A stretch of 64,000 nt of DNA, taken from the NCBI RefSeq assembly GCF_014903745.1, contig NZ_JACVXA010000015.1, positions 1 through 64,000 on the forward strand, in the 5' to 3' direction. Each line of letters opens with the position of its first letter. Within the stretch, counting starts at the first letter, position 1. This document shows, one piece after another, positions 29,916 to 38,053 of this stretch. Position numbers and translations under genes: made by a program. The notes below the pieces were generated by a model. It made no database searches and had not been told where the DNA came from. It saw only the letters and a list, made by a program, of their open reading frames with translations. Origin of the DNA: Mangrovicoccus algicola (lineage in GTDB: Bacteria > Pseudomonadota > Alphaproteobacteria > Rhodobacterales > Rhodobacteraceae).

Positions 29916-31071
29916 GACGGGAGGAAGCCTGTTTGAGGATGGAAACGGTGTTGCTGCGGATGGTGGCGACGGCCAGGCTGCGGCGGTTGGTGCCGTCCGA
30001 CAGGAAGCGGAACGTGCCGGTCGCGCCCGAGAAGGCCCCGGCATTGATCAGCGCCTGCGGCGACAGGCCCGCGGGACCCGAGCGCGACGCCTGCGCGGCG
30101 ATCGCGCGGATGCCGTCATAGGCCAGCGGGGCCAGCAGGTGCGGGCTGTTGCCGTTGGCGGCGATGTAGCGGCGGTTGAACTCGCCCACCGGGGTGGTGT
30201 CGGGCATGGTGAACCAGCAGCCCTGGAGACCCGGCAGCGAGGTGGCCGATGGCGGGATGTCGGCGCGCGCCATGCACATGTACTGGAACTGGCTGGCGGG
30301 CAGGCCGTAATCGGGCAGCAGCCCGACCAGCGTCGGCAGGGCCGCCTGCGTGTCCGAGGTCAGCAGCAGCGCATCCGCCCCCGCGCCGCGCGCGGCGGCG
30401 GCGATGCCCGGCAGCGCCGCGACCAGGCCTTCCTGCGACAGGTCGAACTCGCCCGAGCCGACCACCGACACGCCGGTGCCCGACAGGCCCCGCACGGCGG
30501 CATCGCGGATCACCTGCTCGGCGGCGGAGCGGGCATTGATGATGAAGACCCGGCGCTTGCCCTGGCTGGCGGCATAGGCGCCCAGCTCGGCGGCGCGGTT
30601 CTCGAAGGTATCCCCCAGCATCAGCACGTTGCGCCCGGCGATGTCGGTATTGTTGGAGAAGGTCAGCACCGCGGTGTTCGACTGCGCCATCAGCGTGCCG
30701 ACGGCGGCGGCATTCTGCGCCAGGAGCGGCCCGAGGATGATGTTGGCGCCTTCCGCCTTGGCCTGCTGCGCGGCCTGCTGGGCGCGGCCCGGATCGGCGG
30801 CGGTGGAATAGGTGCGCAGCGTGACCATCCCCGGCTCCGCCTCGGACACGGCCAAGCGCGCGGCCTTGGTCAGGCTGTCGGCAATCAGGCCCAGCTGCGG
30901 ATCGGCCGCGTTCGAGGGGACCAGCAGGCCGACCGTCACCGGACCCGGCGCGCCCCCGCGGGTGGCGGTGCCGAAGGCGGCCGGGTCGCAGGCGCCCAGC
31001 GTCATGGCGGCGGGCATCAGCGCGGCGGCTCCGAGGATCTGGCGGCGGGAAAAGGCGCGGGGCGGGGCCAT
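29896..31071 (-). CDS. Penicillin-binding-protein activator-like lipoprotein (LpoA/LivK fold)
   Basis: A 391-residue periplasmic binding-protein-like lipoprotein. The leader has a twin-arginine-like SRRQILGAAAL and a lipobox LGAC with the lipidated Cys at residue 28. The mature part is a type I periplasmic-binding fold (VTVGLLVPSNAADPQ, LTFSNNTDIAGRNVLML, LAPLAYDGIRAIAAQA). It matches the LpoA-like activators of peptidoglycan synthases or Leu/Ile/Val-binding relatives. GGAG lies 8 nt before the ATG. The tail overlaps the probable glnD start by 20 nt. It diverges from rsmI (96-nt spacer), the usual arrangement of LpoA-type genes next to rsmI and yraN. Confidence 0.82.
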   Translation of the reverse strand: MAPPRAFSRRQILGAAALMPAAMTLGACDPAAFGTATRGGAPGPVTVGLLVPSNAADPQLGLIADSLTKAARLAVSEAEPGMVTLRTYSTAADPGRAQQAAQQAKAEGANIILGPLLAQNAAAVGTLMAQSNTAVLTFSNNTDIAGRNVLMLGDTFENRAAELGAYAASQGKRRVFIINARSAAEQVIRDAAVRGLSGTGVSVVGSGEFDLSQEGLVAALPGIAAAARGAGADALLLTSDTQAALPTLVGLLPDYGLPASQFQYMCMARADIPPSATSLPGLQGCWFTMPDTTPVGEFNRRYIAANGNSPHLLAPLAYDGIRAIAAQASRSGPAGLSPQALINAGAFSGATGTFRFLSDGTNRRSLAVATIRSNTVSILKQASSRLGATGS

Positions 31072-31167
31072 TGGGGGTCTCCTTGCGGTCCTGGATCGGG
31101 CGGCCTATGCTGGGCCTGTGTCACTCACTCGTGACGAGCTTACTCGGCTCCGGGAGCGGCTTAAACC

Positions 31168-32028
31168 GTGAATTATCAGCACAGCAGCCTCGCGCCGGGG
31201 CTCTATCTTGTCGCAACGCCCATCGGGCATGCGCGCGACATCACGCTCAGGGCGCTCGACGTGCTGGGATCGGCCGATCTCCTGGCCGCGGAAGATACCA
31301 GGACCCTGCAGAAACTGATGCAGATTCATGGGGTTGGGCGTGAAGGCCGGGCGTTGATCGCCTATCACGACCATTCCGGCGGCGCGGCCGCCGCGCGCAT
31401 TGCCGAGGAAATCCGGGCGGGGCGAAGTGTCGCCTATGCCTCGGAGGCGGGATCGCCGCTGATTTCCGATCCGGGCTACCGGCTGGTTGCGGAACTGGCG
31501 CGGCAGGGGCTGCCGGTGACGGTGATCCCCGGCGCCTGCGCCGCGGTGGCGGCGCTGTCGGTGGCGGGGCTGGCCACGGACCGGTTCCTGTTCCTGGGGT
31601 TTCCGCCCGCCAAGGCGGCGGCGCGCCTGTCCTGGCTGGCGGCCGAGGCCCATGGCGGCGCCACGCAGGTGATCTACGAATCGCCGCGCCGGGTGGAGGA
31701 TCTGCTGGTCGCGCTGGCCGAGACCCACGGGGAGGACCGGCCGGTCGCCTTGTGCCGGGAACTGACCAAATCCTACGAAACCGTGCTGCGCGGCAGCGTC
31801 GCGGAGCTGCTGGAGCAGGTGCGCGAGACCCCGCCGCGCGGCGAATGCGTGCTGGTCGTGGCCGGGGCGGCACCCGAGGGGGCGGGGGCCGAGGACATGG
31901 AGACCGCGCTTGTTAACGCGCTCGAAAGGCTGAGCATGAAGGATGCGGTGAAGGAAGTCGCCGAAAGCCTGGGCATGCCGCGCAAGGCGGTCTACCAGCG
32001 GGCGCTGTCGCTGCGGGAGGACGGCTGA
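31168..32028 (+). CDS. rsmI: 16S rRNA (cytidine-1402-2'-O)-methyltransferase RsmI
   Basis: A tetrapyrrole-methylase-fold enzyme that methylates the ribose of C1402 in 16S rRNA. The 286-residue protein has LYLVATPIGHARDITLRAL (12-30, family signature ATPIGN with Asn replaced by His), AAEDTRTLQKLM, YHDHSGGAAA, ASEAGSPLISDPG and YESPRRVEDLLV. The C-terminal helices are those of the family (KDAVKEVAESLGMPRKAVYQ). The start codon follows GGAGCGG. yraN begins 3 nt after the stop, so they form an operon, and gshB follows. Confidence 0.95.
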   Translation: MNYQHSSLAPGLYLVATPIGHARDITLRALDVLGSADLLAAEDTRTLQKLMQIHGVGREGRALIAYHDHSGGAAAARIAEEIRAGRSVAYASEAGSPLISDPGYRLVAELARQGLPVTVIPGACAAVAALSVAGLATDRFLFLGFPPAKAAARLSWLAAEAHGGATQVIYESPRRVEDLLVALAETHGEDRPVALCRELTKSYETVLRGSVAELLEQVRETPPRGECVLVVAGAAPEGAGAEDMETALVNALERLSMKDAVKEVAESLGMPRKAVYQRALSLREDG

Positions 32029-32031
32029 GCC

Positions 32032-32382
32032 ATGGACGGAGCCACGGGGTATCATGCGGGACTTGCCGCCGAGGATTGCGTCGCGCGGCATTACGAATCC
32101 TGCGGTCACAGGCTGCGCGCGCGGCGCTGGCGCGGGCAGGGCGGCGAAATCGACCTGATCCTCGAGGGACCCGGGGGCCTGGTTTTCGTCGAGGTCAAGA
32201 AAAGCCGCAGCTTCGATCATGCGCTGGAGCGGTTCACCCCGCGCCAGATGGCCCGGATCTGCGACGCGGCGACGGAATTCGTGGCCGGGGAACCGCGCCA
32301 GATGGACACGCCGATGCGGTTCGACCTGGCGCTGGTGGACCAGCATGGGCAGACCCGGGTGCTGGAGAATATCCTCCACTGA
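32032..32382 (+). CDS. yraN: YraN family endonuclease-like protein (UPF0102)
   Basis: A 116-residue protein of the YraN family with a PD-(D/E)XK-like core: GGEIDLI with Asp41, then FVEVKKSR with Glu54 and Lys56. The N-terminal segment GYHAGLAAEDCVARHYESCGHR is the usual lead-in. Members are predicted nucleases of unknown role, typically encoded beside rsmI, as here (3-nt gap). Its length is standard. It is probably cytoplasmic. Confidence 0.9.
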   Translation: MDGATGYHAGLAAEDCVARHYESCGHRLRARRWRGQGGEIDLILEGPGGLVFVEVKKSRSFDHALERFTPRQMARICDAATEFVAGEPRQMDTPMRFDLALVDQHGQTRVLENILH

Positions 32383-32464
32383 GGCGGCCCGGCGGCGCGG
32401 CGTCCCGAAACGGCAATTGCACCGGCGCCGCGAATGGGTCAGATGATATCCCCAAAAGGACGGG

Positions 32465-33406
32465 ATGTTCATGCTGACAATCGCTTTCCAGATGGATCCG
32501 ATCGAGACGGTCGATCCCAATGCAGACAGCACCTACCGGCTGGCCGAAGAGGCCCAGGCGCGCGGGCACAGGATTTACGTCTACGGGCCGGAGCAGCTGA
32601 CCTTCGATCGCGGCGTGGTCCGTGCGATGGCGCGCCCGGCCGAGATCCGCCGCGGCCAGACGCCCTTCGTCACGCTGGGCGATCCGGTCGACCTGGATCT
32701 CGGCGAGGTCGACGTGGTCTGGCTGCGCCAGGATCCGCCCTTCGACATGGGCTATATCACCACCACCCACATGCTCGACCTGCTGGAGGGCCGCACGCTG
32801 GTGGTGAACCGGCCGTTCTGGGTGCGCAACTATCCCGAGAAGCTGCTGGTGCTGAAATTCCCGGATCTGACGCCGCCGACCATGATCGCGCGCGATCTCG
32901 CCCGGCTGAAGGCCTTCAAGGCCGAACATGGCGACATCATCCTCAAACCGCTTTACGGCAATGGCGGGGCGGGGGTGTTCCGGCTGGATCCCAATGATCG
33001 CAACCTCAGCTCGCTGCACGAACTTTTCTGTGGCATCAACCGCGAGCCGCTGATCGCGCAGGCCTTCCTGCCGGCGGTGGCAAAGGGCGACAAGCGGGTG
33101 ATCCTCGTCGATGGCGAACCGGTCGGCGCGATCAACCGCGTCCCCTCGGAGGGCGAGACCCGGTCCAACATGCATGTCGGCGGCCGCCCCGAGAAGGTTG
33201 CGCTGACCGATCGGGACCGCGAGATCTGTGCCCGGATCGGTCCGACCCTGCGCGAGGCCGGGCAGATCTTCGTCGGCATCGACGTGATCGGCGACTGGCT
33301 GACCGAGATCAACGTGACCTCGCCCACCGGCATCCAGGAACTTGAACGCTTCGACGGGATCAACGTGGCCGGCCGGATCTGGGAGGCCATCGAGGCAAAG
33401 CTCTGA
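32465..33406 (+). CDS. gshB: Glutathione synthetase GshB
   Basis: An ATP-grasp enzyme that joins gamma-glutamylcysteine and glycine. The 313-residue protein has the family start [39 protein letters not shown], the ATP-grasp lysine and glycine loop in [38 protein letters not shown], and the metal site [32 protein letters not shown] precedes the ATG; a second ATG two codons later is also possible. It follows rsmI-yraN at 82 nt. Its stop is only 3 nt from that of convergent comM. The first-step enzyme GshA is encoded at 57-58 kb. Confidence 0.95.
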   Translation: MFMLTIAFQMDPIETVDPNADSTYRLAEEAQARGHRIYVYGPEQLTFDRGVVRAMARPAEIRRGQTPFVTLGDPVDLDLGEVDVVWLRQDPPFDMGYITTTHMLDLLEGRTLVVNRPFWVRNYPEKLLVLKFPDLTPPTMIARDLARLKAFKAEHGDIILKPLYGNGGAGVFRLDPNDRNLSSLHELFCGINREPLIAQAFLPAVAKGDKRVILVDGEPVGAINRVPSEGETRSNMHVGGRPEKVALTDRDREICARIGPTLREAGQIFVGIDVIGDWLTEINVTSPTGIQELERFDGINVAGRIWEAIEAKL

Positions 33407-33409
33407 TCC

Positions 33410-34921
33410 TCAGGCCGGGCCGGCCAGCAGGCGGTAGCTCAGCGCCTCCGCCATGTGCGGGGCGCGGATCGCCGGGCTGTCGGCCAGGTCGGCAATCGTG
33501 CGGGCGACGCGCAGGATGCGGTGAAATCCCCGCGCGCTGAGCCCGAACCGGTCGGCGGCGCGGGTCAGCATCCGGCGCCCCTCATCGTCCAGGGGCGCCA
33601 CCTCCTCCAGCAGCCTGCCGCCCGCATCGGCATTCTGCCGGGCCGAAGGGTGCCCCGCGAACCGCGTCTCCTGCACGGCCCGCGCGGCCAGGACCCGGGC
33701 CGCGATCATGTCCGATGTCTCTCCGGTCGCGGGCAGGTCGAGATCCTGGAAGGGCACGGGCGGCACCTCCACCCGCAGGTCGAACCGGTCCATCAGCGGC
33801 CCCGAGATCCGGCCCAGGTACTCCTCGCCGCAGGCGGGGGCGCGGGAACAGGCGCGGGCGGCATCGCTGAGAAAGCCGCAGCGGCACGGATTGGCGGCGG
33901 CCAGCAGCATGAAGCGGCAGGGATAGCGCACATGCGCATTCGCCCGTGCCACGACGACATGGCCGCTTTCCACGGGCTGGCGCAGCGTCTCCAGGACCTG
34001 GCGCGGGAATTCGGGAAACTCGTCGAGAAACAGCACGCCGTTATGGGCAAGGGACACTTCGCCCGGCTTGGCCGTCTTGCCGCCGCCGATGATCGAGGCC
34101 ATCGAGGCGGTGTGATGCGGGTCGCGGAAGGGCCGGGCGCGGGAAATGCCCCCCTCGTCGATCAGCCCGGCCAGCGAATGGATCATCGAGGTTTCCAGGG
34201 CCTCCGCCGCGCTCAGCGGCGGCAGAAGCCCCGGGAGCCGCGCGGCCATCATGGACTTGCCCGATCCCGGCGTGCCGATCATCAGCATGTGGTGCCGCCC
34301 CGCCGCGGCGATCTCCATCGCCCGCTTGGCGCGTTCCTGGCCCTTCACCTCCGACAGGCAGCCGGTCTTCGCCCCCGCCGTGACCTCGCCGGGTTCCGCC
34401 GGGGGCAGGGGAGACTGCCCGGTGAAATGGCGCACGACATCCGACAGGCTGGCGGCGGCCAGAACCTCCGCCCCGCCGACCCAGGCGGCCTCCGCCCCGC
34501 AGGCGCGCGGGCAGACGAGGCAGCGATCGCCCTCCGCAGCGGCCAGCGCGGCGGGCAGGGCGCCGACCACTGCCACGAGCGAGCCGTCCAGCGACATCTC
34601 GCCGAGCGCCAGGGCCCGTTCCACCGCGTCGCGCGGCAAGATATCCAGCGCGGCCAGCAGCGCCAGCGCGATGGGCAGATCGAAATGCGACCCCTCCTTG
34701 GGCAGGTTGGCCGGGGACAGGTTGATGGTGATGCGTTTCGAGGGCAGGGCGATGGACATGGCGCTCAGCGCGGTGCGCACGCGATCGCGCGCCTCGGAGA
34801 CCGCCTTGTCCGGCAGCCCGACGATGGAGAAGGCGGGCAGTCCGGCGGTCACGGCGCATTGCACCTCGACCTGCCGGGCCTCCAGCCCGTCGAAACTAAC
34901 CGTGAAGGCGCGTGCGACCAT
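33410..34921 (-). CDS. comM: YifB/ComM family AAA+ Mg-chelatase-like ATPase
   Basis: A 503-residue ATPase of the YifB/ComM family. ComM acts as a branch-migration helicase during natural transformation and recombination in other bacteria. The N-terminal domain (FDGLEARQVEVQCAVTAGLP, SPANLPKEGSHFDLPIALAL) resembles Lon/ComM substrate domains. The AAA+ core has Walker A GTPGSGKSMMA and Walker B-like LFLDEFPEF, followed by a cysteine-containing Mg-chelatase insert (ANPCRCGFLSDAARACSRAPAC). A C-terminal chelatase domain closes it. The gene is convergent with gshB, with 3 nt between stop codons. Its presence hints at DNA uptake or recombination ability but does not prove competence. Confidence 0.92.
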   Translation of the reverse strand: MVARAFTVSFDGLEARQVEVQCAVTAGLPAFSIVGLPDKAVSEARDRVRTALSAMSIALPSKRITINLSPANLPKEGSHFDLPIALALLAALDILPRDAVERALALGEMSLDGSLVAVVGALPAALAAAEGDRCLVCPRACGAEAAWVGGAEVLAAASLSDVVRHFTGQSPLPPAEPGEVTAGAKTGCLSEVKGQERAKRAMEIAAAGRHHMLMIGTPGSGKSMMAARLPGLLPPLSAAEALETSMIHSLAGLIDEGGISRARPFRDPHHTASMASIIGGGKTAKPGEVSLAHNGVLFLDEFPEFPRQVLETLRQPVESGHVVVARANAHVRYPCRFMLLAAANPCRCGFLSDAARACSRAPACGEEYLGRISGPLMDRFDLRVEVPPVPFQDLDLPATGETSDMIAARVLAARAVQETRFAGHPSARQNADAGGRLLEEVAPLDDEGRRMLTRAADRFGLSARGFHRILRVARTIADLADSPAIRAPHMAEALSYRLLAGPA

Positions 34922-34988
34922 CCCCGACTCCTGCCGCTGACGGCGGAGACTGGCCCGGGCGTGGTTAACGCAGTGTTAAGATCCGGCC

Positions 34989-36218
34989 TCAGCCGCGGTT
35001 CAGCTGCCGTTCGCGGCGGATCACGTAGCCGATGCTGCAAAGCCCCAGCGCGACCGAGACGAGCATCAGCCAGACCAGCGGCAGGGCGCCGGATTCGGGG
35101 GTCAGCACCACGCCGGCCAGGGCCGAAAGCAGCGCGCCGCCGCCGATCAGGATCGCCCCGCCCACGCCGGAGGCGGTTCCGGCCAGATGCGGGCGCACGG
35201 AAAGCATCCCGGCCATGGCATTGGGCATCACCAGCCCGTTGCCCAGACCGACCAGCGTCATCGACCCGAAGAACACCGCCACCGTCGCCTGCCCGGCATA
35301 GAACAGGCTCAGCGCGACCAGCATGCCGGTGGTGGAGATCAGGCTGCCGGTGACGATCATGGCGTTCAGCCCGAAGCGCACCGAGTACCGCCCGGACAGG
35401 CCGTTGCCGATCATGTATCCCACGGCCGGGGCGCCGAAGAACAGGCCCAGCTGGGCGGGAGACAGGCCGTAGATCACCGAGCCCACGAAGGGGGCGCCGC
35501 CGAGATAGGCGAAGAACGCCCCCGAGGCGAGGGTGGAGGACAGGCAGTAGCCCCAGAACCGGCGCGAGCTGAACAGCTGCGGCACGTCGCGGAACTGCGC
35601 CGCGAATCCGCCGCCCCCCCGCGGCGCGGTCTCGCCCAGGTCGAACCAGATCAGCGCGGTGACGGCGATGCCGCAGACCAGCAGCAGCCAGAAATTCGCC
35701 TGCCAGCCGAAGGCGGAATCCAGCACGCCCCCCGCAACGGGCGCAACCATCGGCACCAGCGCCATGCCCATCGTGACATAGCCGATGCGCGACGCCGCTT
35801 GCTCGGCGGGATACATGTCGCGCACGATCGCCCGGCTCAGCACCAGCCCCGAGACGATCACCGCCTGGGCCATGCGGAAGGCGAGGAAGACCCAGACCGA
35901 AGGGGAGAACAGGATGCCCAGCGTGGCCAGGCAGAACAGCGCGCAGGCCCCCAGAAGGACCGGCCGCCGCCCGAACCGGTCCGAGATCGGCCCTATTCCC
36001 AGCTGCAGAATGGCGTTCATCGCCAGGTAGACGGTGACCGAGGCCTGCATCAGCGCATAATCGGTGCCGAAATGTTCGGTCATCCTCGGCAGGGAGGGCA
36101 GGTAGATGTTCATCGTCGCCGCCGAAAGTCCGGCGATGATGACGAGGGTCAGGATGTTGGGCGGAGTGCGCCGGTCGAGGAAACGCACGGGCATGACGGC
36201 TTGCATTGTTCTGCTCAT
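34989..36218 (-). CDS. Bcr/CflA family multidrug efflux MFS transporter
   Basis: A 409-residue, 12-helix major facilitator of the Bcr/CflA drug-resistance group. The TM1 pattern is NILTLVIIAGLSAATMNIYLPSLPRM. The loop 2-3 motif GPISDRFGRRPVLLG matches the MFS motif A variant, and the motif C-like segment is VAPVAGGVLDSAFGWQANF. Substrates of such pumps range from bicyclomycin to sulfonamides and cannot be told from sequence. The ATG at 36218 is taken; ATGs at 36206 or 36194 (MPVRFLDRRTPP) are alternatives. It diverges from a small gene pair at 36287. Confidence 0.9.
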   Translation of the reverse strand: MSRTMQAVMPVRFLDRRTPPNILTLVIIAGLSAATMNIYLPSLPRMTEHFGTDYALMQASVTVYLAMNAILQLGIGPISDRFGRRPVLLGACALFCLATLGILFSPSVWVFLAFRMAQAVIVSGLVLSRAIVRDMYPAEQAASRIGYVTMGMALVPMVAPVAGGVLDSAFGWQANFWLLLVCGIAVTALIWFDLGETAPRGGGGFAAQFRDVPQLFSSRRFWGYCLSSTLASGAFFAYLGGAPFVGSVIYGLSPAQLGLFFGAPAVGYMIGNGLSGRYSVRFGLNAMIVTGSLISTTGMLVALSLFYAGQATVAVFFGSMTLVGLGNGLVMPNAMAGMLSVRPHLAGTASGVGGAILIGGGALLSALAGVVLTPESGALPLVWLMLVSVALGLCSIGYVIRRERQLNRG

Positions 36219-36286
36219 GACGGCAAAGAGCGGCCTTGTCCATGGCCGCCGTGCCGCAGGCGCGCCGCATCGCGAAAGGACCGTCC

Positions 36287-36625
36287 ATGCCCCGCTGGCA
36301 GCTTATCCGGACCGAGGAGGGCGTGGTGCTGTCGCGCCCCGGACGGATGCGGCTGGATGTCGGGGCGCGGTCGGGGTTTCCGCCGCTGCGTCCTGCCGCG
36401 CTGGCTCACGAGATCCGCAAGGACCTGTGGCGCATGCTGCAGCGGTTGCGGGGTTTCTCGCCGGTGGTCGTGATCCGGCGGGACGCGGCGGGGCTGGAGG
36501 TCGAGGCAGGCGGCGAGATGGCGGCAGGGATGCCGCTGCCGCCTGGTGTGGCGGAGCGGATCGCCGGGATGCTGGCGGATCCGCACAGACGGGCGCGCTG
36601 GATCGCCCATGCGAGGTTGAGATGA
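36287..36625 (+). CDS. Small protein of unknown function, first of an overlapping pair
   Basis: A 112-residue protein starting MPRWQLIRTEEGVVLSRPGR, with GAAAGGA upstream of the ATG. It is rich in Arg, Leu and Pro, has no hydrophobic signal or transmembrane segment, and ends in ADPHRRARWIAHARLR. Mixed helix and strand predictions by eye, and ALAHEIRKDLWRMLQRLRGF, look like a globular cytoplasmic protein. The stop overlaps the next gene by 4 nt (ATGA). I recognise no family; the coupling suggests the two proteins work together. Confidence 0.6.
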   Translation: MPRWQLIRTEEGVVLSRPGRMRLDVGARSGFPPLRPAALAHEIRKDLWRMLQRLRGFSPVVVIRRDAAGLEVEAGGEMAAGMPLPPGVAERIAGMLADPHRRARWIAHARLR

Positions 36626-37017
36626 TGAAGCACAGGGGCTTCCCGGGGCGCTATCCGGGAACCGATTTCCAGTTCACGATCCGCCGGGCCAATCCGCGCG
36701 GGGTCACACCCATCACCCGGCGCGAAAGGTTCAAGGACCGCAAGGCGCTGGACAAGTCCGTGGATGCGGCCTTCATGGCCGCGCTGTGGGAGCACTTCGG
36801 CGAGGCGCCCTTCGAGCGCGGCAACCTGGATGCCGGGCGCTTGTCCTGGCTGTTCGGTCGCGAGGTCGTCCCGGCCCGGCAGCCCTTCGATCCGGCCGAT
36901 TACGACGCGCTTCTGCGGATCGATGTCGCCGCGGCGCGGGTCAGCTTTCCGCAGGTCTTCGACGATCCCGCCGCCGCCTGGGATCCCGAAGAGGACGAGG
37001 ATTGGGACGAGGATTGA
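36622..37017 (+). CDS. Small acidic-tailed protein of unknown function, second of an overlapping pair
   Basis: A 131-residue protein starting MMKHRGFPGRYPGTDFQFTI, with its ATG overlapping the stop of the preceding gene. The N-terminal half is basic (RRERFKDRKALDKSVDAAFM). The C-terminal half is acidic and ends in EEDEDWDED. There is no membrane segment or cysteine motif. The opposite charge of the two halves, and the basic partner upstream, suggest a protein-protein or nucleic-acid mimic role, which is speculation. A plus-strand terminator lies about 190 nt downstream at 37210-37246. Confidence 0.6.
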   Translation: MMKHRGFPGRYPGTDFQFTIRRANPRGVTPITRRERFKDRKALDKSVDAAFMAALWEHFGEAPFERGNLDAGRLSWLFGREVVPARQPFDPADYDALLRIDVAAARVSFPQVFDDPAAAWDPEEDEDWDED

Positions 37018-37209
37018 CCGTCCTGCGCCTGCCCGGTCGATAGGCAGGGCAGGGGCGGAATGTCCATCTGCTGGGCGGTTTCCCGGAACGGCGCCCCGCG
37101 GTGCAGGGTTTCGATGGGCAGCCGCGCCGGTTCCGCGCAGGCTGGGGCTGCGCCGAGGTCACGTGCGGCGCGGTGCGTAAGAGTTTTCCAGTACCCCTTC
37201 CTCTGACAG

Positions 37210-37246
37210 GCGGCCCAGGTCTGCCCGGACCGGGCCGCTTCTTTTC
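37210..37246 (+). terminator. Intrinsic terminator downstream of the small gene pair
   Basis: GCGGCCCAGGTC pairs with GACCGGGCCGC (one bulged A) around a 6-nt loop, and is followed by TTCTTTTC. It is the clearest U-rich terminator in this part of the window. It lies almost 200 nt beyond the stop at 37017, leaving room for a long 3' leader or a small RNA between 37018 and 37246. Confidence 0.6.
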
Positions 37247-37275
37247 TGCCGCGACCTGCCGCCGCTTGGCGGGGG

Positions 37276-37965
37276 TCAGCCGCGGGCCGGGTCGGGCCCG
37301 CGCCGCCTGCGCCGGTAGATCGGCCGGCCCCAGGCCAGGGCCAGCAGCCATCCCGCCACGAAGCCGCCCAGATGGGTTTCCCAGGCAAGCTGTCCATGCA
37401 GCAGCAGCCAGAAGACCAGGTTATAGGCCACCAGGATGAACAGCGCGCGCCAGATGTCGCGCATCCCTTCGCCGTAATGCCGTCTTTCCTGGTAGCCCCA
37501 GCAGATGCGGATGCCCAGCAGCCCGAACAGCGCCCCGGACGCCCCCACCATGGGCACGGGCGAGGCGGTCAGCAGGCCGAAGCAGGCCGCGCCGCCGATC
37601 GCGGTCAGCGCGTATCCCGCCAGGAAACGGGCCGTCCCCGCGGCGCGGGCGATCTCGCTGCCGATCCCGGCCAGGGCCAGCATGTTGACCAGAAGATGCA
37701 GCCAGCCCGCGTGCAGCAGGGCGTAGCTGAGGAACATCGTCACCGGTTGCGCCGCGTAATCGGGCCGCGCGCCGCGCAGAAGCGGCGAGAAGAAGGCCCC
37801 GTATTCATAGGCGAGCCCGCGCAGATGCGGCGTGGCGAACACCCCGTGATCGGCGGCTTGCAGCAACCCCTCGACCAGGCAGTTCACCCCGATCAGCAGG
37901 GCCACCGCGAAGGGCATGGCCCCGGGATCGGCGCGGCGGGACGGGGTGGCGGATCGGGCGGTCAT
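37276..37965 (-). CDS. Rhomboid family intramembrane serine protease
   Basis: A 229-residue rhomboid protease. The ATG giving MTARSATPSRRAD is chosen; a longer in-frame reading is Arg/Pro-rich. Six or so hydrophobic segments are present. The rhomboid L1 region HAGWLHLLVNMLALAGIGSE, the catalytic serine in VGASGALFGLLG, and the catalytic histidine in WETHLGGFVAGWLLA are all visible. It is predicted to be active. It is the last gene of the minus-strand exosortase arm, 88 nt downstream of xrtD. This context raises the question whether it acts on exosortase-sorted proteins; that link is inference. A role unrelated to the locus is equally possible. Confidence 0.85.
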   Translation of the reverse strand: MTARSATPSRRADPGAMPFAVALLIGVNCLVEGLLQAADHGVFATPHLRGLAYEYGAFFSPLLRGARPDYAAQPVTMFLSYALLHAGWLHLLVNMLALAGIGSEIARAAGTARFLAGYALTAIGGAACFGLLTASPVPMVGASGALFGLLGIRICWGYQERRHYGEGMRDIWRALFILVAYNLVFWLLLHGQLAWETHLGGFVAGWLLALAWGRPIYRRRRRGPDPARG

Positions 37966-38053
37966 GGGCGGTCTCCGGCGGGCGGACGGGGCGGGCCCCA
38001 AGGATAGGCCCGCGGGGCGCGGGGACAAGCCCGTTTCCGCGCCCCGCCGGATC

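Noticed and set aside
26760-29936. A 1058-residue plus-strand frame antisense to glnD and the end of murJ
   Set aside because: Composition is shadow-like (His, Gln, Asp, Arg runs). GlnD on the minus strand has complete NTase, HD and ACT domains.
29915-30044. ATG at 30044 as the start of glnD
   Set aside because: It would overlap the upstream lipoprotein gene by about 150 nt and add an Arg/Ser/Pro-rich tail unlike GlnD. The TTG at 29915 gives the family size.
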